Origin: Syntrophus aciditrophicus
Lineage (GTDB): Bacteria > Desulfobacterota > Syntrophia > Syntrophales > UBA8958
Reading direction: 5' to 3'
Length of the DNA stretch: 33,733 nt
Assembly: GCA_020718905.1 (NCBI GenBank)
Contig: DYRD01000021.1
Coordinates: forward strand, 1 to 33,733
Under the pieces are notes generated by a model, which had not been told where the DNA came from, made no database searches, and worked only from the letters and a program-made list of their open reading frames with translations. This document shows, piece after piece, positions 8,612 through 15,817 of this stretch (position 1 is the stretch's first letter; every line of letters starts with the position of its first letter). The translations under genes were made by a program, and so were the position numbers.

Positions 8612-8995
8612 TTATTTTTGTGTTTCCGAGCCCCGGGCCAGTACGAAGGGATTCTGAATTTCTCCTTCCAGGACGTGCCGCTTGAAGACCTGGCGCATTT
8701 TGTTTGGATTCATGTATTCGTATTTGATCGGTTCCTGGTTGAGTATTTCTACGGTAACCAGGGGTTCCCTGCTGCAGAGACCCATACAGCCCGAGGTGGT
8801 AACGGCCACATCCGTTACCCCGGCTTCTTCAATTTCTTTCAACAGGGAGTCCATAACTTCCTTGGCCCCCGAAGCGATGCCGCAGGTTCCCATGTGCACG
8901 GTGACCTTTACCCGCAGATGACCGTCCCGCAGGGCCGTCTCCGCATGGACCCGCTCCTTGATCTTCTTTAAATCTTCAATCGTGATCTTTGCCAT
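8612..8995 (-). CDS. HndB-like thioredoxin-fold [2Fe-2S] ferredoxin subunit
   Basis: A 127-residue protein resembling the HndB subunit of the Desulfovibrio fructosovorans hydrogenase, a small electron-transfer component between NuoE-like and NuoF-like subunits. The thioredoxin-like [2Fe-2S] fold is suggested by GTCGIASGA (C38) and SGCMGLC (C70, C74). The first half-site has only one cysteine where the C-x4-C pattern of typical members has two (Gly at 43). From memory, the C-G-I-A-x-G-A form is common in HndB homologues, but cluster ligation by three Cys is not something the sequence can settle. It lies between hydC (19 bases upstream) and hydB (18 bases downstream). A GAGG ribosome site precedes the ATG. 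Confidence 0.88.
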   Translation of the reverse strand: MAKITIEDLKKIKERVHAETALRDGHLRVKVTVHMGTCGIASGAKEVMDSLLKEIEEAGVTDVAVTTSGCMGLCSREPLVTVEILNQEPIKYEYMNPNKMRQVFKRHVLEGEIQNPFVLARGSETQK

Positions 8996-9014
8996 AAGGT
9001 ATCCTCACTTTTTA

Positions 9015-9509
9015 TCAGTTGTATGCATTTAAGATATCTTTGACTTTTCCGGGTTTTACCCGTCCGTGAACGTCATTGTCCACAACAACGACCGGTCCGA
9101 GGCCGCAGGCCCCCAGGCAACGGACCGACTCATAGGTAAACTTGCGGTCGGGAGTCGTCTCACCTTTCTTGACGCCGAAATTTTTTTCAATGGCGTCCGC
9201 AAGGGCCTTGCCCCCCCGTACATAACAGGCGGTGCCGAGACAGACGCGGACCGTATGCCTTCCCCGGGGGGTCATCGTGAAAAAAGAATAAAAGGTCACG
9301 ACGCCGTAAACTCGACTTAAGGGAAGGTTCAAACCCTTGGCGATCCTTTTCTGGACGGAGACCGGCAAGAATTCAAGGGCTACCTGGGCCTCCTCGAGAA
9401 CAGGAATCAGACCGCCTGGTTTTCCTTGGTACTTGGCGATGATTCCATCCAATTCGGCTATCTTTTCCGCTGAAAATTCATTTAACAATTCGTCATTATC
9501 CGCTTTCAT
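9015..9509 (-). CDS. hydC: HydC, NuoE-like [2Fe-2S] subunit of the hydrogenase
   Basis: A 164-residue NuoE/HndA-type protein. The N-terminal helical bundle is followed by YGVVTFYSFF (68-77) and the thioredoxin-like [2Fe-2S] domain with C90-x4-C95 (CLGTAC) and C131-x3-C135 (CLGAC), the complete set of ligands. In bifurcating hydrogenases this subunit binds the NuoF-like flavoprotein and its cluster takes part in gating electrons around the FMN. An AGGAGG site lies nine bases before the ATG. It is the first structural gene after the regulators and is followed by the HndB-like gene, hydB and hydA, giving the same subunit order as hndABCD. Confidence 0.96.
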   Translation of the reverse strand: MKADNDELLNEFSAEKIAELDGIIAKYQGKPGGLIPVLEEAQVALEFLPVSVQKRIAKGLNLPLSRVYGVVTFYSFFTMTPRGRHTVRVCLGTACYVRGGKALADAIEKNFGVKKGETTPDRKFTYESVRCLGACGLGPVVVVDNDVHGRVKPGKVKDILNAYN

Positions 9510-9542
9510 GAATTACTTCCTCCTTCATATGTAAAGCGATGC

Positions 9543-10091
9543 TTACGCTTCCGATCCAATTTCGTTCATGCCTTCCGCAATGTGGCTTCTAATGTATCTA
9601 AGGACTTCCACATGGTTGATGGGGACGTCCTCGATCTCTTTTCTTATCTCTTCCGTACTGAGCACATAGGTTTTCTCACCGCGCTCATGGCAATAGCTAA
9701 AATCAATATCCGGATTGCCGGCGATCAGGGTAACCATAGCCCCGGCGACGTCGCCCAGGGGCTGGCGGTCGAGGTGGCGGAGTCCAAAGGTTACCTTGAG
9801 CCGTGTCCCTTTGCCTGGTTCCGAATTCAGGATCAATCCGCCTCCCGTGCTTGCTGCTGCCTGGGCCAGCATCGGCAGTCCCAGCCCCACCCGGCGGACC
9901 TTCTTGGTCGTGTAGAATGGATCAAGGGCTTTGGTTAGGGTTTCCCTGTCCATGCCGGCGCCGTCGTCGGTGATTGCCAGGGTGAGGAGATCACGGCCGG
10001 GGTCCTCATCTACATGAATATTCACATGCCTGGCCCCGGCACGGGTGGAATTCTCGGCGATATCAAGAATATGTAAGGCTATCTCTAGCAT
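9543..10091 (-). CDS. Stand-alone GHKL/HATPase domain protein, hydrogenase-linked
   Basis: The product is a histidine-kinase-type ATPase without the phosphoacceptor His domain or any sensor domain. It shows an N-box ENSTRAGA, G1 DDGAGM, an F-box DPFYTTK and G2 GLGLPM, followed by a C-terminal extension of about 75 residues containing a lone Cys (FSYCHERG). The chosen ATG at 10091 gives the family-like start MLEIALHILDIAENS. A GTG at 10100 overlapping the PHP stop is possible. It lies between the PHP gene and hydC. This kind of ATPase recurs just upstream of Hyd operons in Firmicutes (from memory). Its partner and phosphorylation target are unknown. It could act as an anti-anti-sigma type switch or a kinase acting on another protein. 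Confidence 0.85.
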   Translation of the reverse strand: MLEIALHILDIAENSTRAGARHVNIHVDEDPGRDLLTLAITDDGAGMDRETLTKALDPFYTTKKVRRVGLGLPMLAQAAASTGGGLILNSEPGKGTRLKVTFGLRHLDRQPLGDVAGAMVTLIAGNPDIDFSYCHERGEKTYVLSTEEIRKEIEDVPINHVEVLRYIRSHIAEGMNEIGSEA

Positions 10092-10092
10092 G

Positions 10093-10833
10093 TCAGACAC
10101 CGTTGATCACATGTCTGCCCGCCTCGCCGCGGAGGGCCATGCCAAGTTCCTGAATATTTCCCGCCTCTATCCATAACTCAATATAAGTCTTGCCGATATC
10201 ACGAAGGAAATGAGTGTCCGAGGAAGTAATAAAGGGATAGCCCCTAAGTTCGGGAAATGTTTCTCTGGCCCTGGACAGACCAAGTCTGGGAGTGACCTCC
10301 AGGGCGTCAAAGGCGAAAGAGGGATCAACGAATCCCAACTGCCCGACAACGCTGAAGCTTTCCCTGTCGATATGGGAGGCGATGGCGAGTCCCCCCAGCC
10401 GATGGATATGGTCAATGACTTCCTGGAGAGACAAAACCGTCGCCCCGATGAGGAGGCGCGGATTGAATCCTTCAACTTCGTCCTTTTCATTGACGATGGC
10501 CTGACAACCGAAAATATTCTCGTCGTTTTCACCTGGCAGGTGATCGTAGATAACCTTCTGGAATTGCTTCAGAAGGAAAATATTATCAAAGAGCGCCAGC
10601 GTGTGGACTTCCTCTCTGCTGGAGACCTCCATACCCGGAAGCACCGTCAGGGGATATCCGGATGCCGCCCGCTGAACGGAGGCGGCATTTTCTGATGAAT
10701 TATGGTCACATATACCGATGATATCAAGCTGCTCTTCACGGACCTTCTCCACAATGGCCCGGGGGTACATATCCAGTTCCGCACATGGCGAAAGGCAGGT
10801 ATGAATGTGAAGGTCACAACGAAACGCCTTCAT
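10093..10833 (-). CDS. PHP-domain metal-dependent phosphoesterase
   Basis: A 246-residue PHP protein. Metal-ligand motifs are complete: DLHIHT (H9, H11), CDHNS (D43, H44), E69 in GMEVSS, H77, ASHIDRE (H154) and SSDTHF (D206, H208). PHP enzymes hydrolyse phosphoesters such as histidinol phosphate, nucleotides or oligonucleotides; the substrate here cannot be told. It overlaps the GTG alternative start of the HATPase gene and lies 15 bases downstream of a strong terminator hairpin that follows the DRTGG gene. The ribosome site is weak (AGG, about 12 bases upstream). Its position ahead of hydC suggests a regulatory or small-molecule signalling role in the hydrogenase locus, which is inference. 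Confidence 0.9.
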   Translation of the reverse strand: MKAFRCDLHIHTCLSPCAELDMYPRAIVEKVREEQLDIIGICDHNSSENAASVQRAASGYPLTVLPGMEVSSREEVHTLALFDNIFLLKQFQKVIYDHLPGENDENIFGCQAIVNEKDEVEGFNPRLLIGATVLSLQEVIDHIHRLGGLAIASHIDRESFSVVGQLGFVDPSFAFDALEVTPRLGLSRARETFPELRGYPFITSSDTHFLRDIGKTYIELWIEAGNIQELGMALRGEAGRHVINGV

Positions 10834-10847
10834 CAGGGGTTGAACCT

Positions 10848-10877
10848 AAAAAAAAGACCATGATGTCATGGTCTTTT
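10848..10877 (-). terminator. Intrinsic terminator inside the hydrogenase locus
   Basis: On the minus strand, immediately after the DRTGG stop codon, arms AAAAGACCATGA (complement of 10866-10877) and TCATGGTCTTTT (complement of 10852-10863) form an 11-12 bp stem with a tiny loop. It is followed by an uninterrupted eight-T run (10848-10855). This is a textbook rho-independent terminator. It separates the three distal regulators from PHP-HATPase-hydCBA, with no room for a promoter before the PHP start at 10833. Readthrough, or a promoter inside the upstream gene, would be needed. Confidence 0.85.
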
Positions 10878-11236
10878 CATGCGGAAGGGTCTGGCCCCTT
10901 CTTTCCTGCGATCATGTTGTATACCCTGCCGATAACTTCAAAACCTGGCATATCCGTAACCATAATCGGGACGCCTTCCTTCCGGGCCTTATCCAGCGTA
11001 TCGGCAGCCGGTTGGCAACCCTGAATGAGGATGATTCCGGCATGGTCCTTAAGGCTGGCCACGGCAATTATGTTCTGATGAATCTGCCGGGTGATCCAGA
11101 GATCCCCTTCTTTGCTGTTGGCCATGACATCGCTCAAGAGGTCGCCGACGTATCCCCCCCTAACCTCGGCAGCGAGTCTTTCCTCACCGGAGACAACCCT
11201 TAAGTCCAGCGCCCTGACAATGTCATCTAAATGCAT
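10877..11236 (-). CDS. DRTGG-domain protein (second copy)
   Basis: A 119-residue single-domain protein. It resembles the DRTGG domain, a small alpha/beta ligand-binding-type domain found between CBS domains or in phosphotransacetylase N-termini, as judged by RVVSGEERLAAEVRGGYVGDLLSDVMAN and the following strand-rich pattern ending in an IIL-x-GC stretch. The ligand is unknown. A related gene (11695-12069) lies two genes upstream, with an RsbW-like ATPase between them, so the pair sandwiches the ATPase. No strong ribosome site is visible, and it begins 11 bases after the ATPase gene's inferred intact stop (one base after the frameshifted stop), suggesting translational coupling. An intrinsic terminator overlaps its stop codon. 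Confidence 0.8.
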   Translation of the reverse strand: MHLDDIVRALDLRVVSGEERLAAEVRGGYVGDLLSDVMANSKEGDLWITRQIHQNIIAVASLKDHAGIILIQGCQPAADTLDKARKEGVPIMVTDMPGFEVIGRVYNMIAGKKGPDPSA

Positions 11237-11247
11237 GCTAAATTAAA

Positions 11248-11738
11248 CTAAATGCCATCAAAATCTTTATCGATACTAATAACCATCTTGAGATGGGTGC
11301 CTTTGCCGATCTCCGAGGTGATACGAAAGAAATCGGAAAAATTCTTGATGTTACAAAGTCCCATCCCATCCCGGCCCCGAAACCCATTTCCCTAATCTTG
11401 TCCGTCGCCGTCGAATAACCTTCCTGCATAGCCAGTTCGATATCAACGATGCCCTGCCCCTCATCAATCGCTTCGATCGTGACGTGTTCCGGCGTTACCC
11501 GGAGGAGGATCTTGCCGCTTCTTGCATAGGAACAGATATTGATCTCTGATTCGTAAGTAACTAAGGCGGCCCGTCTGACGACCTCCTTGGAAATTTTCAT
11601 CCTTTTCAGCAGGGCCTTGATCTGGCTGGAGACATGCCCAGCATTTTCGTAAGTTCCGCCCTCTACGGGAAAGGAATTTTCATAGATGGCGGTTTCACGA
11701 GAAAGCACGTTCGTCGTCAACCCTTTCCATACAGCCAA
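11248..11738 (-). pseudogene. RsbW-like anti-sigma factor / serine kinase ATPase, frameshifted by a 5-bp duplication
   Basis: The frame encodes an anti-sigma regulatory factor-type HATPase: TYESEINICSYA (N-box), AIDEGQGI (G1) and EMGFGAGMG (G2). After G2 the product becomes nonsense and ends at 11238. Removing one copy of a tandem CCCAT (11360-11364, 11365-11369) restores the expected ending: G-L-C-N-I-K-N-F-S-D-F-F-R-I-T, then SEIGKGTHLKMVISIDKDF, with a stop at 11248-11250. The gene is thus intact except for this 5-bp duplication. The start is uncertain: TTG at 11738 has an AAAGG site and GTG at 11708 is an alternative; both overlap the upstream DRTGG gene. RsbW-type proteins bind sigma factors or phosphorylate STAS proteins; no partner is visible here. 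Sequencing error, strain-level mutation or phase variation are all possible. Confidence 0.85.
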
Positions 11739-12069
11739 CGATACCTTTTGCGTACAGCTTTCCGGCGGTTTCGAAAAGGATATATTTAGTGGTCAGCACC
11801 GGTATCAGGAACTCTTCCGCAAGGCGGAGCGTTTCCGGTGATGGTCGTTTTCCTCGTACCATAATAATAGCGGCGATATCGAGAACATCAGACGTCCGGA
11901 TGACCTGAGGGTTCGTCAGACCGGTCAGCAACAGACTCCCCGCCTTGGCAAAGGCCAGGACATCACTCATGAGATCGGCTCCGAAGGCCGTCTTTATCTC
12001 TTTGTCCAACTGATCGTGGCCGACGAGAACTTCTGCATCCAGTAGCTCTTTTATCTCCCGAAGCGTCAC
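11695..12069 (-). CDS. DRTGG-domain protein (first copy, head of the hydrogenase locus)
   Basis: A 124-residue DRTGG-type protein starting at GTG 12069 with an AGGAG site six bases ahead. It aligns along its length with the second DRTGG protein: V-L-V-G-x(3)-L-D-x-E-I-x(3)-F-G-A-D-L-M-S-D-V-L-A-F-A-K corresponds to the partner's V-V-S-G ... V-G-D-L-L-S-D-V-M-A-N-S-K. No catalytic motif is evident. It is the first gene of the minus-strand hydrogenase cluster and overlaps the RsbW-like gene, so it is probably co-translated with it. Comparable DRTGG/ATPase/DRTGG/PHP/ATPase strings precede Hyd genes in Firmicutes (from memory), hinting at a conserved signalling unit, possibly sensing a nucleotide or redox cofactor. 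Confidence 0.8.
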   Translation of the reverse strand: MTLREIKELLDAEVLVGHDQLDKEIKTAFGADLMSDVLAFAKAGSLLLTGLTNPQVIRTSDVLDIAAIIMVRGKRPSPETLRLAEEFLIPVLTTKYILFETAGKLYAKGIVGCMERVDDERAFS

Positions 12070-12198
12070 CTTGCTCTCCTTTGAAAGAAAATATGTTAAA
12101 AATCAATACTCTAACTCGTTCCCTGAAATCCGCATCCGCTTACCACAAGGAAAGGGGGGATGTCAATAAAATTGTCCCCAGGGGGAAAATAATTGCCC

Positions 12199-12225
12199 TT
12201 GATCTTGGTCCAATCGTGGTATAGC
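12199..12225 (+). promoter_or_regulatory. Weak sigma-70-like promoter candidate ahead of the panC leader
   Basis: TTGATC (12199-12204) and TATAGC (12220-12225) resemble -35 and -10 boxes but are only 15 bases apart. It lies in the 215-base gap (12070-12284) between the divergent hydrogenase locus and the panC leader. I saw no convincing promoter for the minus-strand operon in that gap. Confidence 0.25.
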
Positions 12226-12284
12226 TGCGAGAGCTGCAAGCGAGGAGTGATGGTTTTCTTTGTGAACGATATTATGGAATTTTT

Positions 12285-12476
12285 ATGGAACTTATGTTAA
12301 TAATAAACCGATCTTTTTATGAAGAAAGGTTTTTTACCTATATCGATAAACGCTTTGAAGACGCGTTGGGATATGCCCTCCATGACTTGATCGACAAACC
12401 ATCGATAATAATTGCGTTATTTGCCAGTGAGAAAAGCCGCGTAAAAAATCTTGACGACTTTTTGAAGTTCTGTTAG
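12285..12476 (+). CDS. Possible small hypothetical protein in the panC leader
   Basis: An open frame of 63 codons starting MELMLIINRSFYEERFFTYI and ending in NLDDFLKFC. I do not recognise it. There is no good ribosome site before the ATG at 12285, and a 16-codon frame (12250-12300) with a GAGGAG site overlaps its start. Charged and aromatic residues are well mixed, so it could be a real small soluble protein, but it may equally be untranslated leader. The following terminator at 12552-12582 would end any transcript carrying it. Confidence 0.3.
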   Translation: MELMLIINRSFYEERFFTYIDKRFEDALGYALHDLIDKPSIIIALFASEKSRVKNLDDFLKFC

Positions 12477-12511
12477 GGGGAAAAAACCGCTTGGATCCCT
12501 TGGGGGACTGG

Positions 12512-12562
12512 GACGGAAGGTTAGGGGAATGTAACAGGGACGAAATTCCAGGCCTCCCGTCA
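12512..12562 (+). promoter_or_regulatory. Possible antiterminator pairing in the panC leader
   Basis: GACGGAAGG (12512-12520) can pair with CCTCCCGTC (12554-12562) with one mismatch. The latter is most of the 5' arm of the terminator at 12552-12582, so the two structures exclude each other, as in attenuators and riboswitches. No known riboswitch class was recognised in the leader. This is an inference from complementarity alone. Confidence 0.3.
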
Positions 12563-12582
12563 GTGACGGCGAGGCTTTTTTT
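12552..12582 (+). terminator. Intrinsic terminator 19 bases before panC
   Basis: GCCTCCCGTC (12552-12561) pairs with GACGG-C-GAGGC (12565-12575) across a 3-base loop with one bulged C. Seven Ts follow (12576-12582). It is very strong in form and sits just ahead of the panC ATG, so it either ends an upstream small transcript or acts as an attenuator for panC-panD. Confidence 0.85.
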
Positions 12583-12601
12583 GTTTAAGTGGGATGCGCC
12601 C

Positions 12602-13459
12602 ATGAAGATTATCGAGACGGTCAAGGAAATGCAGTATTATGCCGAGTCCCTGAGAATCACGGGAAAGAAGATCGTCTTTGTGCCGACCATGGGCTACTTT
12701 CATGAGGGCCACCTCGATTTAATGAGGGTCGGCCGGAAGCGAGGGGATTGTCTGGTCATCAGTATCTATGTGAATCCGACCCAGTTTGGGCCCAACGAAG
12801 ACCTGGCCAAGTATCCCCGTGATTTTGAAAGAGACCGGAAAATGGCGGCGAGGGTGGGTGTGGATGTCATCTTCTCCCCCCCCAACGAAGAGATGTATCC
12901 AGACAACTACCAGACCTATGTAAATGTGGAAGGGGTTACGGACAACCTTTGCGGACTATCCCGGTCCGGGCATTTCCGGGGTGTTACCACGGTGTGCTGC
13001 AAGCTTTTTCACATGGTCAAACCTCATGTCACCATTTTCGGCAAGAAAGATTTTCAACAATTGGCCGCCATCAATAGGATGGTCAGCGATCTCAATATGG
13101 ATCTGGAGGTCGTCGCCATGGAGACGACGCGGGAAACGGACGGTCTGGCCATGAGTTCCCGGAATATTTATCTCAAGCCCGAGGAGCGGGAATCGGCCTT
13201 GAGCCTCAGCCGTTCCCTGAAAATGGCGAAGGAAATGTATGACCGGGGGGAAAGGGATGCCGGGGTAATCCTTGACAAGGTTCGGACATTTATCGAGAAT
13301 CATCCCCATGCCCGGATCGATTACGTCCAGATCTGTGATACCAAGACCATGAAGGACGTTGAAAGGTTGGACAGCGAGACCGGTATCGTCCTGGCCGTGA
13401 GGGTGGGGACGGCCCGCTTGATAGATAATTACGTCTTCGGAGCTCCTCTGGAGATATGA
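12602..13459 (+). CDS. panC: Pantothenate synthetase (pantoate-beta-alanine ligase)
   Basis: PanC joins pantoate and beta-alanine with ATP to make pantothenate, the precursor of coenzyme A. The ATG at 12602 gives 285 aa, the usual length, starting MKIIETVKEM. Diagnostic motifs: PTMGYFHEGHLDLM (the family P-T-M-G-[AY]-L-H-x-G-H), SIYVNPTQFGPNEDLAKYPR, and FGKKDFQQLAAINRMV (the F-G-x-K-D-x-Q-Q-L motif), followed by RETDGLAMSSRN. The usual G-A-L-H is G-Y-F-H here, a mild variation. panD follows after 17 bases, so beta-alanine production and use are linked. panB is not in the window. Confidence 0.97.
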   Translation: MKIIETVKEMQYYAESLRITGKKIVFVPTMGYFHEGHLDLMRVGRKRGDCLVISIYVNPTQFGPNEDLAKYPRDFERDRKMAARVGVDVIFSPPNEEMYPDNYQTYVNVEGVTDNLCGLSRSGHFRGVTTVCCKLFHMVKPHVTIFGKKDFQQLAAINRMVSDLNMDLEVVAMETTRETDGLAMSSRNIYLKPEERESALSLSRSLKMAKEMYDRGERDAGVILDKVRTFIENHPHARIDYVQICDTKTMKDVERLDSETGIVLAVRVGTARLIDNYVFGAPLEI

Positions 13460-13476
13460 AAAAGGAGTAGAAGTCT

Positions 13477-13833
13477 ATGGAGAGGTTCATGCTGAAATCA
13501 AAACTACATCGAGCCGTCGTAACGGACGCGGATCTCCATTATGAGGGGAGCATTTCCATTGATGAAGGCCTGCTGGAAGCGGCGGACATCATTCCCTACG
13601 AAAAGGTCGCCATTTATAATGTGACCAATGGCGAACGTTTTACCACGTATGCGATCAAAGCCGCCCGGGGATCGGGAACCTTCTGCCTGAACGGCGCCGC
13701 GGCCCATAAGGCCTCCAAGGGAGACGTGATCATTGTTGCGACTTATGTTACCGCCGCGGCTTCAGAGCTCAAGGACTGGTCTCCTAAATGCGTTCTCCTC
13801 GACGGCAATAACAAAATCAAAAAAACAAGCTGA
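13477..13833 (+). CDS. panD: Aspartate 1-decarboxylase proenzyme
   Basis: PanD makes beta-alanine from L-aspartate using a pyruvoyl group formed by self-cleavage. At 118 aa it has the typical length and start (M-L-K-S-K-L-H-R-A, positions 5-13). The cleavage site G24-S25 is in YEGSISID, and the catalytic/processing environment [10 protein letters not shown] and [19 protein letters not shown] is intact. A GGAG site lies before the ATG. It is downstream of panC in one operon. Aspartate is also the substrate of the aspA product encoded in the divergent hydrogenase locus, but there is no sign of a regulatory tie. Confidence 0.97.
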   Translation: MERFMLKSKLHRAVVTDADLHYEGSISIDEGLLEAADIIPYEKVAIYNVTNGERFTTYAIKAARGSGTFCLNGAAAHKASKGDVIIVATYVTAAASELKDWSPKCVLLDGNNKIKKTS

Positions 13834-13872
13834 AACGCAGCTCTCAAGAACCGATTTAATTCAATATGATAC

Positions 13873-13898
13873 GGACAAGGCTGGTAGATGCCTTGCCC
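13873..13898 (+). other. Hairpin between panD and the DUF502 gene
   Basis: GGACAAGGC (13873-13881) and GCCTTGCCC (13890-13898) form a nine-pair stem with one A-C mismatch and an eight-base loop. Only a weak T-rich stretch follows, so it may be a leaky terminator or mRNA-processing hairpin rather than an efficient stop. Confidence 0.35.
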
Positions 13899-13926
13899 GT
13901 TTGTCTGTCCCGGAGATCATCAGAAA

Positions 13927-14559
13927 ATGAGAAAGAAAATCAGGCAGATATTTATTGCCGGACTGGCGGCCACGATTCCCATCGGTCTGAGCTTATATGT
14001 CCTCTTCTTTCTCATCGCCCTCATGGATAACCTCCTGAGGATCATCCCCACCCGTTTTCATCCCGATACCCTGTTGCAGTTCCACATCCCCGGCCTCGGC
14101 TTCATTTTCGTCATTGGGCTGATTTTTATCGCCGGCATGCTGATGAAGAGTTATGTCGGGAACAGGATTGTCAACCTTGGCGAAACCATCTTTCACAAGA
14201 TACCCGTAATCCGGAGTGTGTATGACGGGGCCAAACAGGTTGTGGACAGATTGGTTGTCAATAAAAACCGTAGTTTCAAGAAGGTCGTCCTCATGGAATT
14301 TCCCCGCCCCGGTGTTTACACCGTCGGTTTTGTTACCGGTCCGGCAAATGATCGGATCTGGTGCCATGTCGGCCAGCCCTGTACCAACGTCTTTGTTCCC
14401 ACCACCCCCAACCCCACCTCGGGATATCTGCTGGTTATTCCTGATCGGGATCTCATCGAAGTCAACATGACCGTAGAAGAGGCCCTTACCTATGTCATTT
14501 CCTGCGGGATCGTTCAACCCCAAGTTCTCAAAATGAAATTTGATCTAAAAAGTCATTGA
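13927..14559 (+). CDS. DUF502 family membrane protein
   Basis: A 210-residue protein from the ATG at 13927 (MRKKIRQIFIAG). It has two hydrophobic segments near residues 8-33 and 52-76, then a cytoplasmic or periplasmic domain. Family hallmarks are GLAATIPIGLSLYVL, the turn IPVIRSVYDGAKQV, VVLMEFPRPGVYTVGFVTG and FVPTTPNPTSGYLLVIP. The last is the best-known DUF502 signature. The function of the family is not established. The frame is open upstream, but the earlier in-frame codons give no membrane-family residues and the GGAG before the ATG is 11 bases away. It lies between panD and metK with no clear functional tie. Confidence 0.9.
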   Translation: MRKKIRQIFIAGLAATIPIGLSLYVLFFLIALMDNLLRIIPTRFHPDTLLQFHIPGLGFIFVIGLIFIAGMLMKSYVGNRIVNLGETIFHKIPVIRSVYDGAKQVVDRLVVNKNRSFKKVVLMEFPRPGVYTVGFVTGPANDRIWCHVGQPCTNVFVPTTPNPTSGYLLVIPDRDLIEVNMTVEEALTYVISCGIVQPQVLKMKFDLKSH

Positions 14560-14619
14560 AGTCATTCAGAGGGTTGTGTTATTAGCCGGAAAGATAATGC
14601 CACAAAAGGAGCGGGCCCC

Positions 14620-15798
14620 ATGTATATCACGTCGGAGAGCGTCAAGGTCGGACACCCGGATATGGTATGTGATGCCATCGCAGCCAATATTATTGCCGAG
14701 ATCCTGTCGGAAGAAAAGAAGATAGGCATGACCATCGATGATATGCCTCATTGCGGGCTGGAGGTCTTTCTTGGCAAGGGTCTCTGTGTAGTCGGCGGTG
14801 AGGTTACCACGCGCAGCTATGTGGATATCGATAAGGTAATAAGGAAAACGGTCCTTTCGCTTGGATACAGAGACTCCGCCGTCGGTCTCAACGGCAGTTC
14901 GCCGGGGATTCTCAATGCCATGATTCCCCAGTCCCCGGACATCAATATGGGGACGCGGGCCGGACTGGGAAAATATCATGAAATCGGCGCCGGTGATCAG
15001 GGCATTATTTACGGCTTTGCCTGTGATGAGACGCCGGAGTTCTTGCCCCTTCCCTATGTGTTGGGAAACCGTCTGATGCGGGCTTTTGAATATTGCGGTA
15101 ATCCCGTTTTCGCTCCCGACGGAAAAGGTCAGGTGACCGTGGAATACGACGAAAAGATGGCGCCGGTCCGCGTCGCGACAGTCCTCATGTCCAATGCCGT
15201 CGATTATCTTCAGGTTCCCGATACGTTCCGCAGCACCATCGAACACGTCGCCCGCGATATTGCCATGGAGGCCCTGCAAGATCAAGTGGATGATAAAACG
15301 CTTTTTCTCTTCAACCCGACCGGTGAATGGCAGGCGATCAATTCCTGCAGCGCCGCCGATTCGGGAGTGACGGGCAGGAAGCTGGTCGTGCAACTCTATG
15401 GAGGTTATCCGGGGGCCCAGATCGGCGGCGGGGCGGTTGTGAACAAGACGCCGGGAAAAGTCGATTGTTCCGCGACTTTTGGTACTCGCTACGTAGCGAA
15501 AAATATCGTTGCCGCCGGACTGGCAAAGAGGTGCGCCATCCAGGTCGCTTACGCCATCGGGATCGCCGCACCCATTTCAATTTACGTCAATACCTTCGGA
15601 ACGGGACAGGTCGGAGATGATGACTTGGGAAAAATGATTGGCGAGATCTTTGATCTTACCACCCGGGGGATGATTGAGAATTTCGATTTACTCGACAGCA
15701 GAACGTATAAGAAGATCTCCCGGACCCTGTTTATGGATGATTATCCCTGGGAGAAAACAGATAAGGTGGAGGCCATGAAGGCTGGGGCCGGCCGTTAA
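14620..15798 (+). CDS. metK: S-adenosylmethionine synthetase (methionine adenosyltransferase), divergent form
   Basis: The enzyme makes S-adenosylmethionine from methionine and ATP. At 392 aa it is of normal length. The residues matching E. coli MetK catalytic groups are kept: H12 and D14 in GHPD, D126 in GAGDQG (123-128), D167 and K169 in DGKGQVT, D247, R253 and K254 (TGRK), K276, K280 and D282. The surrounding signatures are not: GHPDK is GHPDM, the FxxGGPxxD loop reads [10 protein letters not shown], and the usual GGGAFSxKD is GGGAVVNKT (269-277). An AAAAGGAG site precedes the ATG. ahcY follows almost directly, completing SAM synthesis and SAH recycling. Activity is likely but not certain. 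Confidence 0.88.
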   Translation: MYITSESVKVGHPDMVCDAIAANIIAEILSEEKKIGMTIDDMPHCGLEVFLGKGLCVVGGEVTTRSYVDIDKVIRKTVLSLGYRDSAVGLNGSSPGILNAMIPQSPDINMGTRAGLGKYHEIGAGDQGIIYGFACDETPEFLPLPYVLGNRLMRAFEYCGNPVFAPDGKGQVTVEYDEKMAPVRVATVLMSNAVDYLQVPDTFRSTIEHVARDIAMEALQDQVDDKTLFLFNPTGEWQAINSCSAADSGVTGRKLVVQLYGGYPGAQIGGGAVVNKTPGKVDCSATFGTRYVAKNIVAAGLAKRCAIQVAYAIGIAAPISIYVNTFGTGQVGDDDLGKMIGEIFDLTTRGMIENFDLLDSRTYKKISRTLFMDDYPWEKTDKVEAMKAGAGR

Positions 15799-15817
15799 GA
15801 TGAAACAAGGAGGATTT

